Below are positions 51,664 to 59,632 of a DNA stretch of 64,000 nt, piece after piece. The DNA is from Solidesulfovibrio magneticus RS-1. Its GTDB lineage: Bacteria; Desulfobacterota; Desulfovibrionia; Desulfovibrionales; Desulfovibrionaceae. Position numbers and translations under genes: made by a program. The stretch spans positions 2,757,501 through 2,821,500 of the forward strand of contig NC_012796.1 of NCBI RefSeq assembly GCF_000010665.1, in the 5' to 3' direction. The notes beneath the pieces are model-generated. The model was not told the origin of the DNA. It searched no databases and saw only the letters and a program-made list of their open reading frames with translations. How positions within the stretch are numbered: the stretch's first letter is position 1; every line of letters starts with the position of its first letter.

Positions 51664-52338
51664 TCAGTACCCCGCCCTGCCATCGGCCACTCCGGACCGG
51701 GTTTGCGCGCGGCCCAGCGCGGGCTTGCGCTCGTCGCAGTGAGCGATGGCCCACATCAGCGCCGCCACCGCCGGAAAATCCTCAATGGGCCGCCGGATGT
51801 CCTTGCCGGCGTCCTCGATCATGGCCACCAGTTCCTGGCGGCCCAGCACCAGGGCGCTTCGCCCCACGATCCTGGCCGTCAGGTAGGGGGCCAGGTCCGC
51901 ATGCAGCTGCCCCCCGGCTCCGAGCCCGGGGGCGGGCCGCAGGCGCAGGGGCGGCCGCCCCTCGGCCCGCAGGCGCTCGTTGAGGAACCGCAGCCGCTTG
52001 GCGTAGACATGTTGCGGGTCGCCCACCCAGGCGCTCACCGCCGACCGCCCGGCCCATTTGCCGGCAAGGGGCGCGGCTTCGGCCGCCAGCCCGAGTAACC
52101 GCTCCACGTCCGCCTCCTGGATGAGATCCACCAGCCGCAAGGTCCGGTAGCCTTCCAGGGGGTCGGCCTCCAATTCCTCTGCCAGGGCCACCACCGCCCC
52201 GGGCGTAGTCCCCTTGGGCCAGCACAGCCCGGCCACAACCCGGCTGAAGACGGTCACGCGTTCCACGCTCCCCGCCTCTTCGACGCCGCGAATCCGGGAC
52301 AGGCCTGTCCAGGGCTCGACAAAGGCTTCCAGTCTCAT
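51664..52338 (-). CDS. Hypothetical packaging-operon protein
   Basis: 224 aa, not recognised. Alpha-rich, with GYRTLRLVDLIQEADVERLL then WVGDPQHVYAKRLRFLNERL, and no membrane segment. Start 52338 overlaps the terminase stop (ATGA). Encoded directly after the terminase large subunit; possibly a virion-assembly protein. No motif indicates a role. Confidence 0.6.
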   Translation of the reverse strand: MRLEAFVEPWTGLSRIRGVEEAGSVERVTVFSRVVAGLCWPKGTTPGAVVALAEELEADPLEGYRTLRLVDLIQEADVERLLGLAAEAAPLAGKWAGRSAVSAWVGDPQHVYAKRLRFLNERLRAEGRPPLRLRPAPGLGAGGQLHADLAPYLTARIVGRSALVLGRQELVAMIEDAGKDIRRPIEDFPAVAALMWAIAHCDERKPALGRAQTRSGVADGRAGY

Positions 52339-53943
52339 CGCAGCTGCATCCCCGCGTAAAAGCTGTTGCTGGAAAAATCCGCCGCTATGCACCAATAGTT
52401 CAGGGCGTGCCGGAAGTGGTCCGGCCCGAGCTTGACCCAGGTATAGGCCTTGCTGCCTGTTTCCTCGTCCTCTTCCAGTTTCTTGGCCGTATTGGCGCAG
52501 TGGGCCGCAAAGGCCTCCACCGGCCCGCACTGGCGCGGCAGCGCCAGCCTCCTGGCAGACAGGGCCGTGTGGGAGGCGTCCATGGATTCGGTGCGGTTCA
52601 CCGACACCTGGAGGGTCTTCTCGTTCCAGGCATAGCCGCCCTTCTGATGCGGGCTGTACCAGTTGAGGAACACGCGGCCGGGGAAGCGCCCGGCGAATTC
52701 CCGGGCCTTTCGGGTCTCGGGCATGCCGTCGATGACGCAGCGGGTCACGCCAAAGGCCGCCATCAGCCGGTCTAGCTCCTCGAAATCCCGGTACTCGGCC
52801 ACGTGCACGATAAAGCCATCGCGCCGACCGACCACCACATGCAGCCCCTTGCCCTGGTCGACGCCCATGCAGCACGGCCCCGGATCCGTCGCCCCGATGC
52901 CGTGGGAACCGCACAGGGCCAGGACCTCCTCCTTCGTGATGCGGCAATCGGCCTCCACGTAGGGCAGGCCGAGCTTGTAGTTGTAAAACGCGCCCATGTT
53001 GAGCGTCGTGCGGTACTGGGACAGGATTTCGGCCGGCCTGACGTACTGCGAATAGAGCTGGCTGTACTGGTAGCCCCGCCAGTCCTCCACCGCCGGCCGG
53101 CGCGCCACCCACTCGCCCCGGGCCGGATCCAGCACACCCTCGCGGCAACGCAGGCAGCGCAAGTCCACGGACCCGTCCCGGCGCTCCCACAGTAGGTCCG
53201 GCACGGCCCGCTCGCGGGGGGCGGCGGCCGCCTCCCACTCCTCCACCACGTCGGTCCAGCCCCCGCACCGGGGGCACTTGAGCAGCCAGCGGCGCTGGTC
53301 CGTGAGCTGGTAGAGCCGGTCGATGCCGAAATCCGGCAGCGTCGGGTTGGACAGGAAATGCTCCCACTTGTGGTCGGAATGGGCCATGCGCTCCCGGGCC
53401 ACGGCCTCAATGCCCACGGGGAACAGGTCGAACTCGTCGTAGATCACGAAGTCCACCGGGTCGGAGCGCAGCCCTTCCAGGGACTTCGTGCCGCGAAACA
53501 GCAGGTTCTTGCCGCGCACCTGCTTGAGCTCCACTGAGTCGGTGTTCACGACGTACCGGGCCAGGGAATCCGGGTTGCGCTCCACCAGCGGCGAAACGCG
53601 CGACCGGGAAAACGCCGACGATCCCGTGCGCGACGGAAACAAGTACAGGATGCCCACGAAGGCCATGTACAGGGCGCACCAGAAGGCCCGCAGCATGGCC
53701 CGAGTGGTGTTGCCCATCTGGGCGCATTTGAGTTCGACCTGCCGGGGATGGTCGTCGCCGTAGGGCAGTTCCAGGCATTCGTGACGGGAGAAAGAGAAGG
53801 GGCCCCTGTCCAGGACCACCCCCTTCTGACAGGCCCACCCCCCCGGGGGGGGCCTCGTCCGTGATCGGCACCACCGTCTGCACCTTGGTCAGGAAGTCGG
53901 TCATGATCGACCGGCTTCCCGTCCCGCCGGACTTGCGCGCCAT
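52335..53943 (-). CDS. Terminase large subunit, apparent frameshift
   Basis: About 535 aa in two frames. The ATG at 53943 has GGAGGGG upstream and encodes TDFLTKVQTVVPITDEAPP; the rest (starting at WACQKGVVLDRGPFSF) is in another frame. The shift falls at a C8G7 run on the coding strand (plus-strand C7G8, 53838..53852); removing one base joins the frames. Downstream are an ATPase (degenerate Walker A CAQMGNTTRAML, Walker B VIYDEFDLF) and a nuclease domain (GVDQGKG and RCVIDGMP acidic residues). It drives DNA packaging. Overlaps the 224-aa gene. Sequence error, phase variation or programmed shift are the options. Confidence 0.85.
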
Positions 53944-53952
53944 GGCCCCTCC

Positions 53953-54660
53953 TCACACCAGCTCGATGGCGTACACCGACCGGATCTCGTCCGGCTGGAT
54001 GCACAAGTAATCGAGGGTCTGCTTCTGGGTTGCGTGGTTGTACACGGCCATGAGCGTGGGAATGTCCACGTTGTGGTTCACGCGCATCTGGTAGCCGAAG
54101 GTTTTGCGCAGGGTGTGCGAACCGTAGTGGCCGGGCAGGTTGACGGCTTCGCACCAGCCGATGACCATGCGGCGCAGCCAGGACGTCGTCAGCGGCCCGC
54201 GTTTGCCTTGGAACAGCAAATCCCCATCTTGCCATGGCCTGGAGGCCAAAAGCCGCTCCACGGCCGTTCTGACGGCCTTGTTGGCGCATATCCGCCGCAG
54301 TTTGTGCTCCTTGCTCTCGCGCACCACGTCGCCGTCGTCCGGATCGGCCAGGATGGCCTTGACCCGGCCCACGGTCAGGGCCAGCAGATCGCCGGCCCGC
54401 AGGGCCGAGTGGATCCCGAGCACAAACAGGGCGTGGTCGCGCGGCCGGTCGGCCAAGAGCCTGGCAATGGTCGCCAGCGCCCTGGGGCTTTTGATCGGGT
54501 CCACGGCGATGGCCGAGCCCTTGGGCGCGTGGTTGTTGGGCGGCTTTTTCCGGCTCTTTGTTTCGTCGTCTTTCGGAACCGCCACGGGCTTTAGACGACG
54601 TCCGTCCGGGCCAGGAGCCGGCACCGTCGCGGCATTGTCTTGGCAACACGCTGTATTCAT
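53953..54660 (-). CDS. Small tyrosine recombinase in packaging operon
   Basis: 235 aa. Catalytic domain only: R88 in HSALRAGDLL, H182-xx-R185 in SHTLRKTFGY, H209 in YNHATQKQ, and the nucleophile Y218 in TLDYLCI, nine residues after H209 as in the main integrase. There is no arm-binding domain; residues 1-45 are basic and disordered. It lies between the terminase small and large subunit genes, 19 bp after a perfect 15-bp inverted repeat. It could resolve genome dimers or invert or excise a segment. Distinct from the integrase at 217. Confidence 0.88.
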   Translation of the reverse strand: MNTACCQDNAATVPAPGPDGRRLKPVAVPKDDETKSRKKPPNNHAPKGSAIAVDPIKSPRALATIARLLADRPRDHALFVLGIHSALRAGDLLALTVGRVKAILADPDDGDVVRESKEHKLRRICANKAVRTAVERLLASRPWQDGDLLFQGKRGPLTTSWLRRMVIGWCEAVNLPGHYGSHTLRKTFGYQMRVNHNVDIPTLMAVYNHATQKQTLDYLCIQPDEIRSVYAIELV

Positions 54661-54678
54661 GGCGAATCCCCCTTTTTC

Positions 54679-54712
54679 GGTTCGTCGTCTTTTGGGTAAA
54701 AGACGACGAACC
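54679..54712. repeat. Perfect 15-bp inverted repeat near recombinase
   Basis: GGTTCGTCGTCTTTT (54679..54693), a GGGT centre, and the exact complement (54698..54712). It lies between the terminase small-subunit stop and the recombinase start. Further copies of the CGTCGTCTTT/AGACGACG word occur inside the recombinase gene near 54565..54600. No T tract follows on either strand, so it is not a classical terminator. It could be the recombinase crossover site, a leader hairpin or an operator. Confidence 0.75.
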
Positions 54713-55260
54713 TACTCCGACGCTTTGAGCCCGTAATCGAGGGCGTTCTGGGTCGCATCAAGCGCCATCAACTCTTCCACGACCTGGCGCGCCAGATCCG
54801 GCGCGGCGCGCTGCAGCACTTCCATGACCTTGGCCTGGAACTGCATCACGCGTTCGATGTCGAACTTGGTTTTCTTGATCGTGTTGTCCAGTTCGAGCAT
54901 CTTGCGGTTCTCGCCCAGCAAGGCGATGTAGGCCTTCAGCAGTTCGCCACGACGTCCGGCCAGACGTTCCAGCTTGCGCCGGGCATCGGCGTCGCCTTCC
55001 AGCGACTGGCGGAACAGTTCCACGAGATCCGTGGCCTGCCGGGCCAGCTTTTCCAGCCGTTCCAGGGCGTCATGCTGGCGTGCCAACACCTCGACCTGGA
55101 CGAACTGCGGGCTGGCCGCTTCCAGCGCCGTTTCGCACCGGCGCTTCACGACCGACACCCTGGCCTCGGAAATGCCAAAGCGCAGGGCCATCTGCTTCTG
55201 GTTCAGGCCCTCCTTGCGGCAGGCAAGGTAATCTTCATCGGTGAACTTCGCCTTTGCCAT
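54712..55260 (-). CDS. Terminase small subunit-like protein
   Basis: 182 aa. An N-terminal HTH (EGLNQKQMALRFGISEARVS) is followed by a long helical/coiled-coil region (about 40-165, for example LDNTIKKTKFDIERVMQFQA). This HTH-plus-helices layout is usual for terminase small subunits, which recognise the packaging site. It precedes the recombinase and the large subunit. ATG 55260 is used; a GTG three codons upstream is possible. The AT-rich 55261..55353 region upstream probably holds its promoter. Confidence 0.65.
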   Translation of the reverse strand: MAKAKFTDEDYLACRKEGLNQKQMALRFGISEARVSVVKRRCETALEAASPQFVQVEVLARQHDALERLEKLARQATDLVELFRQSLEGDADARRKLERLAGRRGELLKAYIALLGENRKMLELDNTIKKTKFDIERVMQFQAKVMEVLQRAAPDLARQVVEELMALDATQNALDYGLKASE

Positions 55261-55353
55261 GCGAGCCACTACTTCCCGTTTATGTTGACTCTACCTTACG
55301 AAATGTGTTGATTCAATAAATTAATATCAATCTGCATCAACCCGTTTTTTGAG

Positions 55354-56235
55354 TTAAGGCGGCTTTGCATTAACCGCTTCATCAGCAAACTGACGTTGTG
55401 CTTTGTTCTTCTGCTTCAACGCTTCCCACGCTTCAACGCTCATTCCCTGGCCTCTCCCCTCTTCGTTGCATCCAGGATCTGGTTCTTCAGCCTTCACGGC
55501 CTGGTCAAGAATCTGGGCAAAGTTCTCCCGGTAGGCCTTGGCCGAGAGGATCCTCGAGCGCCAGAAGGCGTCCTGCAGGGCGAAGCGCGTGGCCCGTTCG
55601 ATCTCCTCGAGGCTGTGTCCGGCCTCGAGGAGCCCCAAGAGCATCGCCGGCCACTTGTCCGGGGCTTTCGGCCTGGCTCTGGGGCTGGACTTGGACATGA
55701 GGCCGAAGACCAGCTCTCTCGCTCTCTCCCCGTCAGGGGCTAGAGAGAGAGATTTAAGATAAGATGGGATGGGATGGGGCATTGCAGAACCCATGCACTG
55801 CATTGCAGGTGCATCGGCATTCTCAACACCCTGTTTTTTCTTTGTTTTTACGAAAGAAGAGTCGTCATTTTTCTGCCATCGGGCGTTTGCCGCTGCGACC
55901 TTCACAGGGTTCTTCTCACCGCGCGCCCAGATGTTGGGTTGCCGTTTGTCCCAGTTATGCACGACGACAACCCTGTCTTCCCGTCGGTCCAAAAAACCAA
56001 TTTCAACAAGATTTGCTACAAATTCAGATGGATCGATGTTTTTTGGGTCGATACAACAAGCGGCAGCAATGTGTCTGTCCGACATGTTTTCAAGTACGCC
56101 TTTGTTGCGTTCTTCCGCCACAAACGCCCAAAGCGTAAAAATGGCGTCAATGCCTTCGCTGCCATATAGCTGCCGTAGCAGGATAAATTTTGGATGTGTC
56201 CGCCATGTGGACTCCACCCGGAAGTCGTATCCCAT
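55354..56235 (-). CDS. Phage replication/primosome protein
   Basis: 293 aa. The N-terminal ~100 residues (RVESTWRTHPKFILLRQLYG then GIDAIFTLWAFVAEERNKG, ENMSDRHIAAACCIDP) resemble the winged-helix N-terminal domain of phage replisome organisers and DnaD-like proteins; the C terminus is charged and helical (ARELVFGLMSKSSPRARPKA and WRSRILSAKAYRENFAQILD). It probably loads the helicase encoded by the next upstream gene. AGGCGG precedes ATG 56235. Confidence 0.65.
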   Translation of the reverse strand: MGYDFRVESTWRTHPKFILLRQLYGSEGIDAIFTLWAFVAEERNKGVLENMSDRHIAAACCIDPKNIDPSEFVANLVEIGFLDRREDRVVVVHNWDKRQPNIWARGEKNPVKVAAANARWQKNDDSSFVKTKKKQGVENADAPAMQCMGSAMPHPIPSYLKSLSLAPDGERARELVFGLMSKSSPRARPKAPDKWPAMLLGLLEAGHSLEEIERATRFALQDAFWRSRILSAKAYRENFAQILDQAVKAEEPDPGCNEEGRGQGMSVEAWEALKQKNKAQRQFADEAVNAKPP

Positions 56236-56285
56236 TCTGCCACCGCCTCTGCACAAAGTTATCCGACGCCTGCATATCCACATTC

Positions 56286-56307
56286 ATGCAGCTGCATGCA
56301 GCTGCAT
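56286..56307. promoter_or_regulatory. 22-bp palindrome between replication genes
   Basis: A perfect 22-bp palindrome made of two overlapping ATGCAGCTGCAT units lies in the 80-bp gap between the helicase stop and the replication-protein start. Size and symmetry fit a protein-binding site or an origin-associated element. No further copies were noticed in the gap. Confidence 0.5.
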
Positions 56308-56315
56308 GATCCCTC

Positions 56316-57680
56316 TCACAATGGCCGTTCATCCGACTCAAATCGCACGTGTTTTCGATTGTACGCGACCGGCACATCGCCGGTCATGGAATTGCGGCTT
56401 TTGGCCACGGTCAGCTGTGTGAACTGGATGTCCTCGCGGCCCGAACGATCCCAGGGCTGGATCAAGAGAATGATGTCCGCGTCCTGTTCGATGGCTCCGG
56501 ACTCTCGGAGATCGGATTCCACCAGCTTCGGCGACTTCCGTTTGGCCACTTCGCGGTTCACCTGGGCCAGCAGCACCACCGGCACGGCCAGATCCTCGGC
56601 CATGAGCTTGACGGATCGGGAAATCGCCGCGATTTCCTGTTCCCGGTTCTGGTGGTGGCCATCGGGCGGGATGAGCTGGGCATAATCGATAAACACGATG
56701 TCGAGCCCCCCGTCCTGTCGCCAGCGACGGCAGGCGGCCCGGATGTCGGACGGCTTGCGTGCCGGCTTGTCGTAGATGCGAAGCGGCATCTGCTTCATGC
56801 GCTGGCAGTGGGCGTAGATCCTGGACCAGTCCTCGTCGGAAAACTTGCCGTCCCGGAATCGCTGGGCCGCCACCCCAGCCCCTGAGGAAAACATGCGGTT
56901 AAGGAGCTGGTGCCTGCCCATCTCCAGGGAGAATATCCCGGTGGGATGCCCAAGCCCCACAGCGTGCTCGGCAAAGGTCAGAGCCAGGGCCGTCTTGCCG
57001 TGGCTTGGCCGCGCCCCCACGACGATCATTTCCCCGGGCATGAACGAGCGGATCAATCCATTGAGTTTCCAAAACGGCGTGGGCACCCCGCCGCCGCCCG
57101 ACTGCTCCAGCTTTTCCAGGTAGGTCGTATAGGGGTCCAAAAATTCATCCGGCGTCTCGCCATGGGTATCCAGCCGGTCCTTGAGCACAGCATCCGACGC
57201 CATCTGGGCGATGGCTACAAACTCAGCCGGCTCACGCTCCGGATCGTAGGCAATCTCAATGATGCGCCGGCCCATGCCCGCCATCGACCGACGCTTGGAC
57301 ATAGCCCGCACAATGCCGGCGTGGTGCAGGATATTGGCTGCCGACACGACACAGCCGGCCAGTTCGGCCAGGTGGGCCGGGCCGCCGGCTGGATCGAGCT
57401 GTCCGGCGGCAGTCAGCGCGGCAGCCAATGTGATCAGATCCACTGGCTTGTTATCACGCCACAGGCCCACCATCGCCTCCCAGACCATCTGGTGGCGGGG
57501 ATCGTAGAAATCCACACGGCGCAGCTCGACCCCCAGTTTGTCCAGGATCGACGGCTTGATGAGCACCCCGCCAAGCACGGCCTGCTCGGCGTCAAGATTG
57601 TGGGGCGGCACATTGCGGAGCAGCATCCCTGTCAGGTCTGCCGGCCCGGAGTCAGGGCGCCGGTTTCGTGGCGTGGCCAT
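56316..57680 (-). CDS. DnaB-like replicative helicase
   Basis: 454 aa. N-terminal DnaB domain (about 15-115: PPHNLDAEQAVLGGVLIKPS), then the RecA-like core: Walker A ARPSHGKTALAL (about 210), IFSLEM, Walker B DIVFIDYAQLI, and the arginine-finger region REQEIAAISRSVKLMAEDLA with VVLLAQVNRE; QDADIILLI closes the fold. It unwinds DNA ahead of the replication fork. Start 57680 has GGGGAG upstream. First gene of the leftward replication-packaging operon. Confidence 0.93.
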   Translation of the reverse strand: MATPRNRRPDSGPADLTGMLLRNVPPHNLDAEQAVLGGVLIKPSILDKLGVELRRVDFYDPRHQMVWEAMVGLWRDNKPVDLITLAAALTAAGQLDPAGGPAHLAELAGCVVSAANILHHAGIVRAMSKRRSMAGMGRRIIEIAYDPEREPAEFVAIAQMASDAVLKDRLDTHGETPDEFLDPYTTYLEKLEQSGGGGVPTPFWKLNGLIRSFMPGEMIVVGARPSHGKTALALTFAEHAVGLGHPTGIFSLEMGRHQLLNRMFSSGAGVAAQRFRDGKFSDEDWSRIYAHCQRMKQMPLRIYDKPARKPSDIRAACRRWRQDGGLDIVFIDYAQLIPPDGHHQNREQEIAAISRSVKLMAEDLAVPVVLLAQVNREVAKRKSPKLVESDLRESGAIEQDADIILLIQPWDRSGREDIQFTQLTVAKSRNSMTGDVPVAYNRKHVRFESDERPL

Positions 57681-57770
57681 AGGCTCCCCCTTCGCTATCC
57701 CGCCTGAACTGGCTGTAAATCTCCCCGCCTGGGAGTTACAGACACCGGACAAGTCAAACGGCTCGACAAC

Positions 57771-57788
57771 CTTTTTGTTGACAAAAAG
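57771..57788. promoter_or_regulatory. Operator-like dyad upstream of toxin gene
   Basis: CTTTTTGT and ACAAAAAG, 8-bp inverted arms around TG, lie 24 bp before the RelE-type toxin ATG, in the 131-bp divergent gap shared with the helicase gene. Toxin-antitoxin pairs commonly autoregulate at such sites. TTGACA within it could serve as a -35. Confidence 0.4.
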
Positions 57789-57811
57789 CTATCAAAGGTT
57801 ATCAGGAAATC

Positions 57812-58066
57812 ATGACGCGTATTGAGTGGAGCCGAAAGGCATTGAAGCAGGCAGCCCAGATCTACCGGCAACAATTCCCGGTCATCCGCAAGGCTGTTGA
57901 AGGCCTCCTCTCCTGGCCAACCTGCCAAAATGTCAAAGCCCTGGTTGGCCGCGAGGGTTACAGACTTCGCGTTGGTCGCTACCGCGTCCTTTTCACCGTC
58001 CACGAAGACGAAATCCGTGTCATTCGCATTGAGGAGGTCAAGAAGCGCGATGAACGCACCTATTAA
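57812..58066 (+). CDS. RelE/ParE-family toxin
   Basis: 84 aa. TRIEWSRKALKQAAQIYRQQ then QNVKALVGREGYRLRVGRYR and VLFTVHEDEIRVIRIEEVKK give the beta-alpha RelE/ParE fold, with the basic LRVGRYRVLF strand typical of these mRNA- or gyrase-directed toxins. The downstream antitoxin overlaps by 17 bp. Toxin-first order with an Xre antitoxin is HigBA-like. Confidence 0.85.
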   Translation: MTRIEWSRKALKQAAQIYRQQFPVIRKAVEGLLSWPTCQNVKALVGREGYRLRVGRYRVLFTVHEDEIRVIRIEEVKKRDERTY

Positions 58067-58394
58067 GCACCAAATTATCCATGGACCCGATGGGAATCCC
58101 CTGTACGCTGTCATTTCGTGGGAAGATTTCGAGGAACACTTCGAGGGCAAGGCCGACGAGGAGGTCTTTATCCCCCACGAGGTGGTCGTGCTCAACCTCG
58201 AAGGGGATATGAGCTTGATTCGTGCTTGGCGGGAGCATTTGAAACTCTCCCAACGCGAGGTAGCCGGGCGCATGAACATCTCCCAACCGGCGTACGCAAA
58301 GATGGAAGCCAAAGATGCACGCCCCCGCGTGACCACGCTGAAAAAGATTGCGGACGCAATGGGCATTGAATGGGAACAGCTGCGGGAAGGATGA
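58050..58394 (+). CDS. Xre-type antitoxin
   Basis: 114 aa. The C-terminal part (about 55-110) is an Xre helix-turn-helix: WREHLKLSQREVAGRMNISQ then PAYAKMEAKDARPRVTTLKK. The N-terminal part (about 1-45) may bind the toxin. GAGGAGG lies upstream of ATG 58050. Forms a pair with the RelE-type gene and probably autoregulates its promoter. Confidence 0.85.
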   Translation: MNAPIKHQIIHGPDGNPLYAVISWEDFEEHFEGKADEEVFIPHEVVVLNLEGDMSLIRAWREHLKLSQREVAGRMNISQPAYAKMEAKDARPRVTTLKKIADAMGIEWEQLREG

Positions 58395-58415
58395 GCGTGC
58401 AGACGGGGGCAGCCT

Positions 58416-58748
58416 ATGTTGGAAATTACAAAAACCTTCCGCGCTGACGGATTCGTGGTGATCAGCGTCGTAGTTCCAGCAGATCGGGTTGACGACGTAG
58501 TCCGCGCCATCGAAAAAGCTTTGGAGCCGGACATTCCGGCCGAAGAGGCATTTGCCGGTTTTGGGCCGGGCGACGCCTTGCGGGGCATGCGTCGCCTGCG
58601 CGAAATGACCCAGGCGCAGCTTGCCGCTGCAATCGGCGTCCACAAGTCCCATATCTCCGGCATGGAACGCGGCAGAAGGCCGATCGGCAAGGAGATGGCC
58701 AAGCGTTTGGCCGACGCCCTGAACACTTCGTACAAGGTTTTTCTGTGA
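58416..58748 (+). CDS. Xre-type regulator upstream of HicB-like genes
   Basis: 110 aa. An N-terminal beta-rich ~50-residue segment (DGFVVISVVVPADRVDDVVR), then an Xre HTH (LREMTQAQLAAAIGVHKSHI, ERGRRPIGKEMAKRLADAL), ending NTSYKVFL. The HTH is typical of antitoxin or phage regulators. It overlaps the first HicB-like gene by 4 bp. Its 3' end is repeated at 59009..59049. Confidence 0.75.
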   Translation: MLEITKTFRADGFVVISVVVPADRVDDVVRAIEKALEPDIPAEEAFAGFGPGDALRGMRRLREMTQAQLAAAIGVHKSHISGMERGRRPIGKEMAKRLADALNTSYKVFL

Positions 58749-59017
58749 AACGTCCCTACCCGGCCATCCTGCATACCGACGACGGCACAAGCTACGGCGT
58801 GACTATTCCCGATCTGCCTGGCTGTTTCACCTCGGGCGACACCCTGGACCAAGCTCTTGCCGCTGTCCAAGAGGCGGTGGAAGCCTGCCTCTTCGATGCC
58901 GGCGAAGCTCCCCAGGCCAGCCCGGCCACGGATGTGCTGGGGATGGCTGAGGCCGAAGGCGGCCTCCTGGCCTTTGTTGAAGTGGACCTGTCCTTTCTTG
59001 ACCAAAATCTTGGCTAA
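58745..59017 (+). CDS. HicB-like antitoxin, copy 1
   Basis: 90 aa, GTG start. PYPAILHTDDGTSYGVTIPD then LPGCFTSGDTLDQALAAVQE is the HicB signature; residues 60-90 are a partial C-terminal extension. No HicA toxin gene is adjacent. It overlaps the Xre-type gene upstream, so the two may form a regulatory pair. Confidence 0.8.
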   Translation: MKRPYPAILHTDDGTSYGVTIPDLPGCFTSGDTLDQALAAVQEAVEACLFDAGEAPQASPATDVLGMAEAEGGLLAFVEVDLSFLDQNLG

Positions 59018-59049
59018 GGCCCTGCACACCTCATACAAGGTTTTTCTGT
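59009..59049 (+). repeat. Copy of Xre gene 3' end
   Basis: About 41 bp matching 58706..58746, the end of the Xre-type gene (codons for the TSYKVFL end), placed after HicB copy 1 and before HicB copy 2. It shows that the second HicB unit arose by tandem duplication of [Xre end + HicB], about 303 bp apart. Confidence 0.8.
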
Positions 59050-59083
59050 AGAAAGAGAACGTCGACAGAGGCAGGAGAACGTT

Positions 59084-59374
59084 ATGCATTTCCCCGCTGC
59101 GGTCTTCAGTGAAAAAGGCAAGGCCTACGGCGTGACCCTGCCGGACATCCCCGGCTGCAACACCGCCGGCGACACCCTGGAAGAGGCCCTTGCGAACGTC
59201 CAGGAAGCGGTCGAACTTATGCTGGAAGACGCCACCGAAAAGCCGGTTCCCAGCAGCGTGGAGCACTATAAGGACGATCCGGTATACCAGGATGTGGCCT
59301 GGACGCTGGTCGATGTGGATATGTCGTTCGTGGACGGACCCGCTAACGGAGCTCATGAAAGTGACGCGCAATGA
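59084..59374 (+). CDS. HicB-like antitoxin, copy 2
   Basis: 96 aa. FPAAVFSEKGKAYGVTLPDI then PGCNTAGDTLEEALANVQEA is HicB-like and similar to copy 1, more diverged in the C-terminal third. AGGAGA precedes the ATG. No HicA gene follows. Orphan HicB proteins can act as regulators; this is the last gene before attR. Confidence 0.8.
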   Translation: MHFPAAVFSEKGKAYGVTLPDIPGCNTAGDTLEEALANVQEAVELMLEDATEKPVPSSVEHYKDDPVYQDVAWTLVDVDMSFVDGPANGAHESDAQ

Positions 59375-59406
59375 CGCGACCGCACACTTCCCCTGGCCCA
59401 CCACCA

Positions 59407-59429
59407 AGCCCCGCTCCGGCGGGGCTTTT
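59407..59429 (+). terminator. Terminator after HicB genes
   Basis: AGCCCCGC, a TCCG loop and GCGGGGCT followed by TTT form a strong rho-independent terminator 32 bp after the last HicB-like gene. It ends rightward transcription of the toxin-antitoxin region before attR. Confidence 0.85.
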
Positions 59430-59547
59430 CGTTTCCCAAGCCCGAAACTGGGGTGGTCGGCCCGGCGGGCAGCCCCAGCAAAAGATGGGGTGAAAATCAG
59501 GCTGAACATGGCCTGCCCCAAATAAAAAAAGCCCCAAATTTGCCCTG

Positions 59548-59572
59548 TTTTTTGGGGCAGACTTTGGGGCAG
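59548..59572 (+). repeat. Putative integrase arm-type sites, right end
   Basis: Two copies of TTTGGGGCAG (ending at 59560 and 59572), same orientation as the left pair; a complementary GCCCCAAA lies at 59531..59538. The gap 59375..59632 also holds the terminator and nothing else recognised. Confidence 0.6.
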
Positions 59573-59632
59573 ACTAGACGAGCGCGTATGTTAAGGGCAG
59601 AGAGGTGTGAAAAAATCCCTATAAAATCAGTT

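Noticed and set aside
57778-57804. TTGACA and TTATCA as a promoter for the toxin
   Set aside because: Spacer is only 15 bp and would start transcription at the ATG; kept only as part of the dyad.
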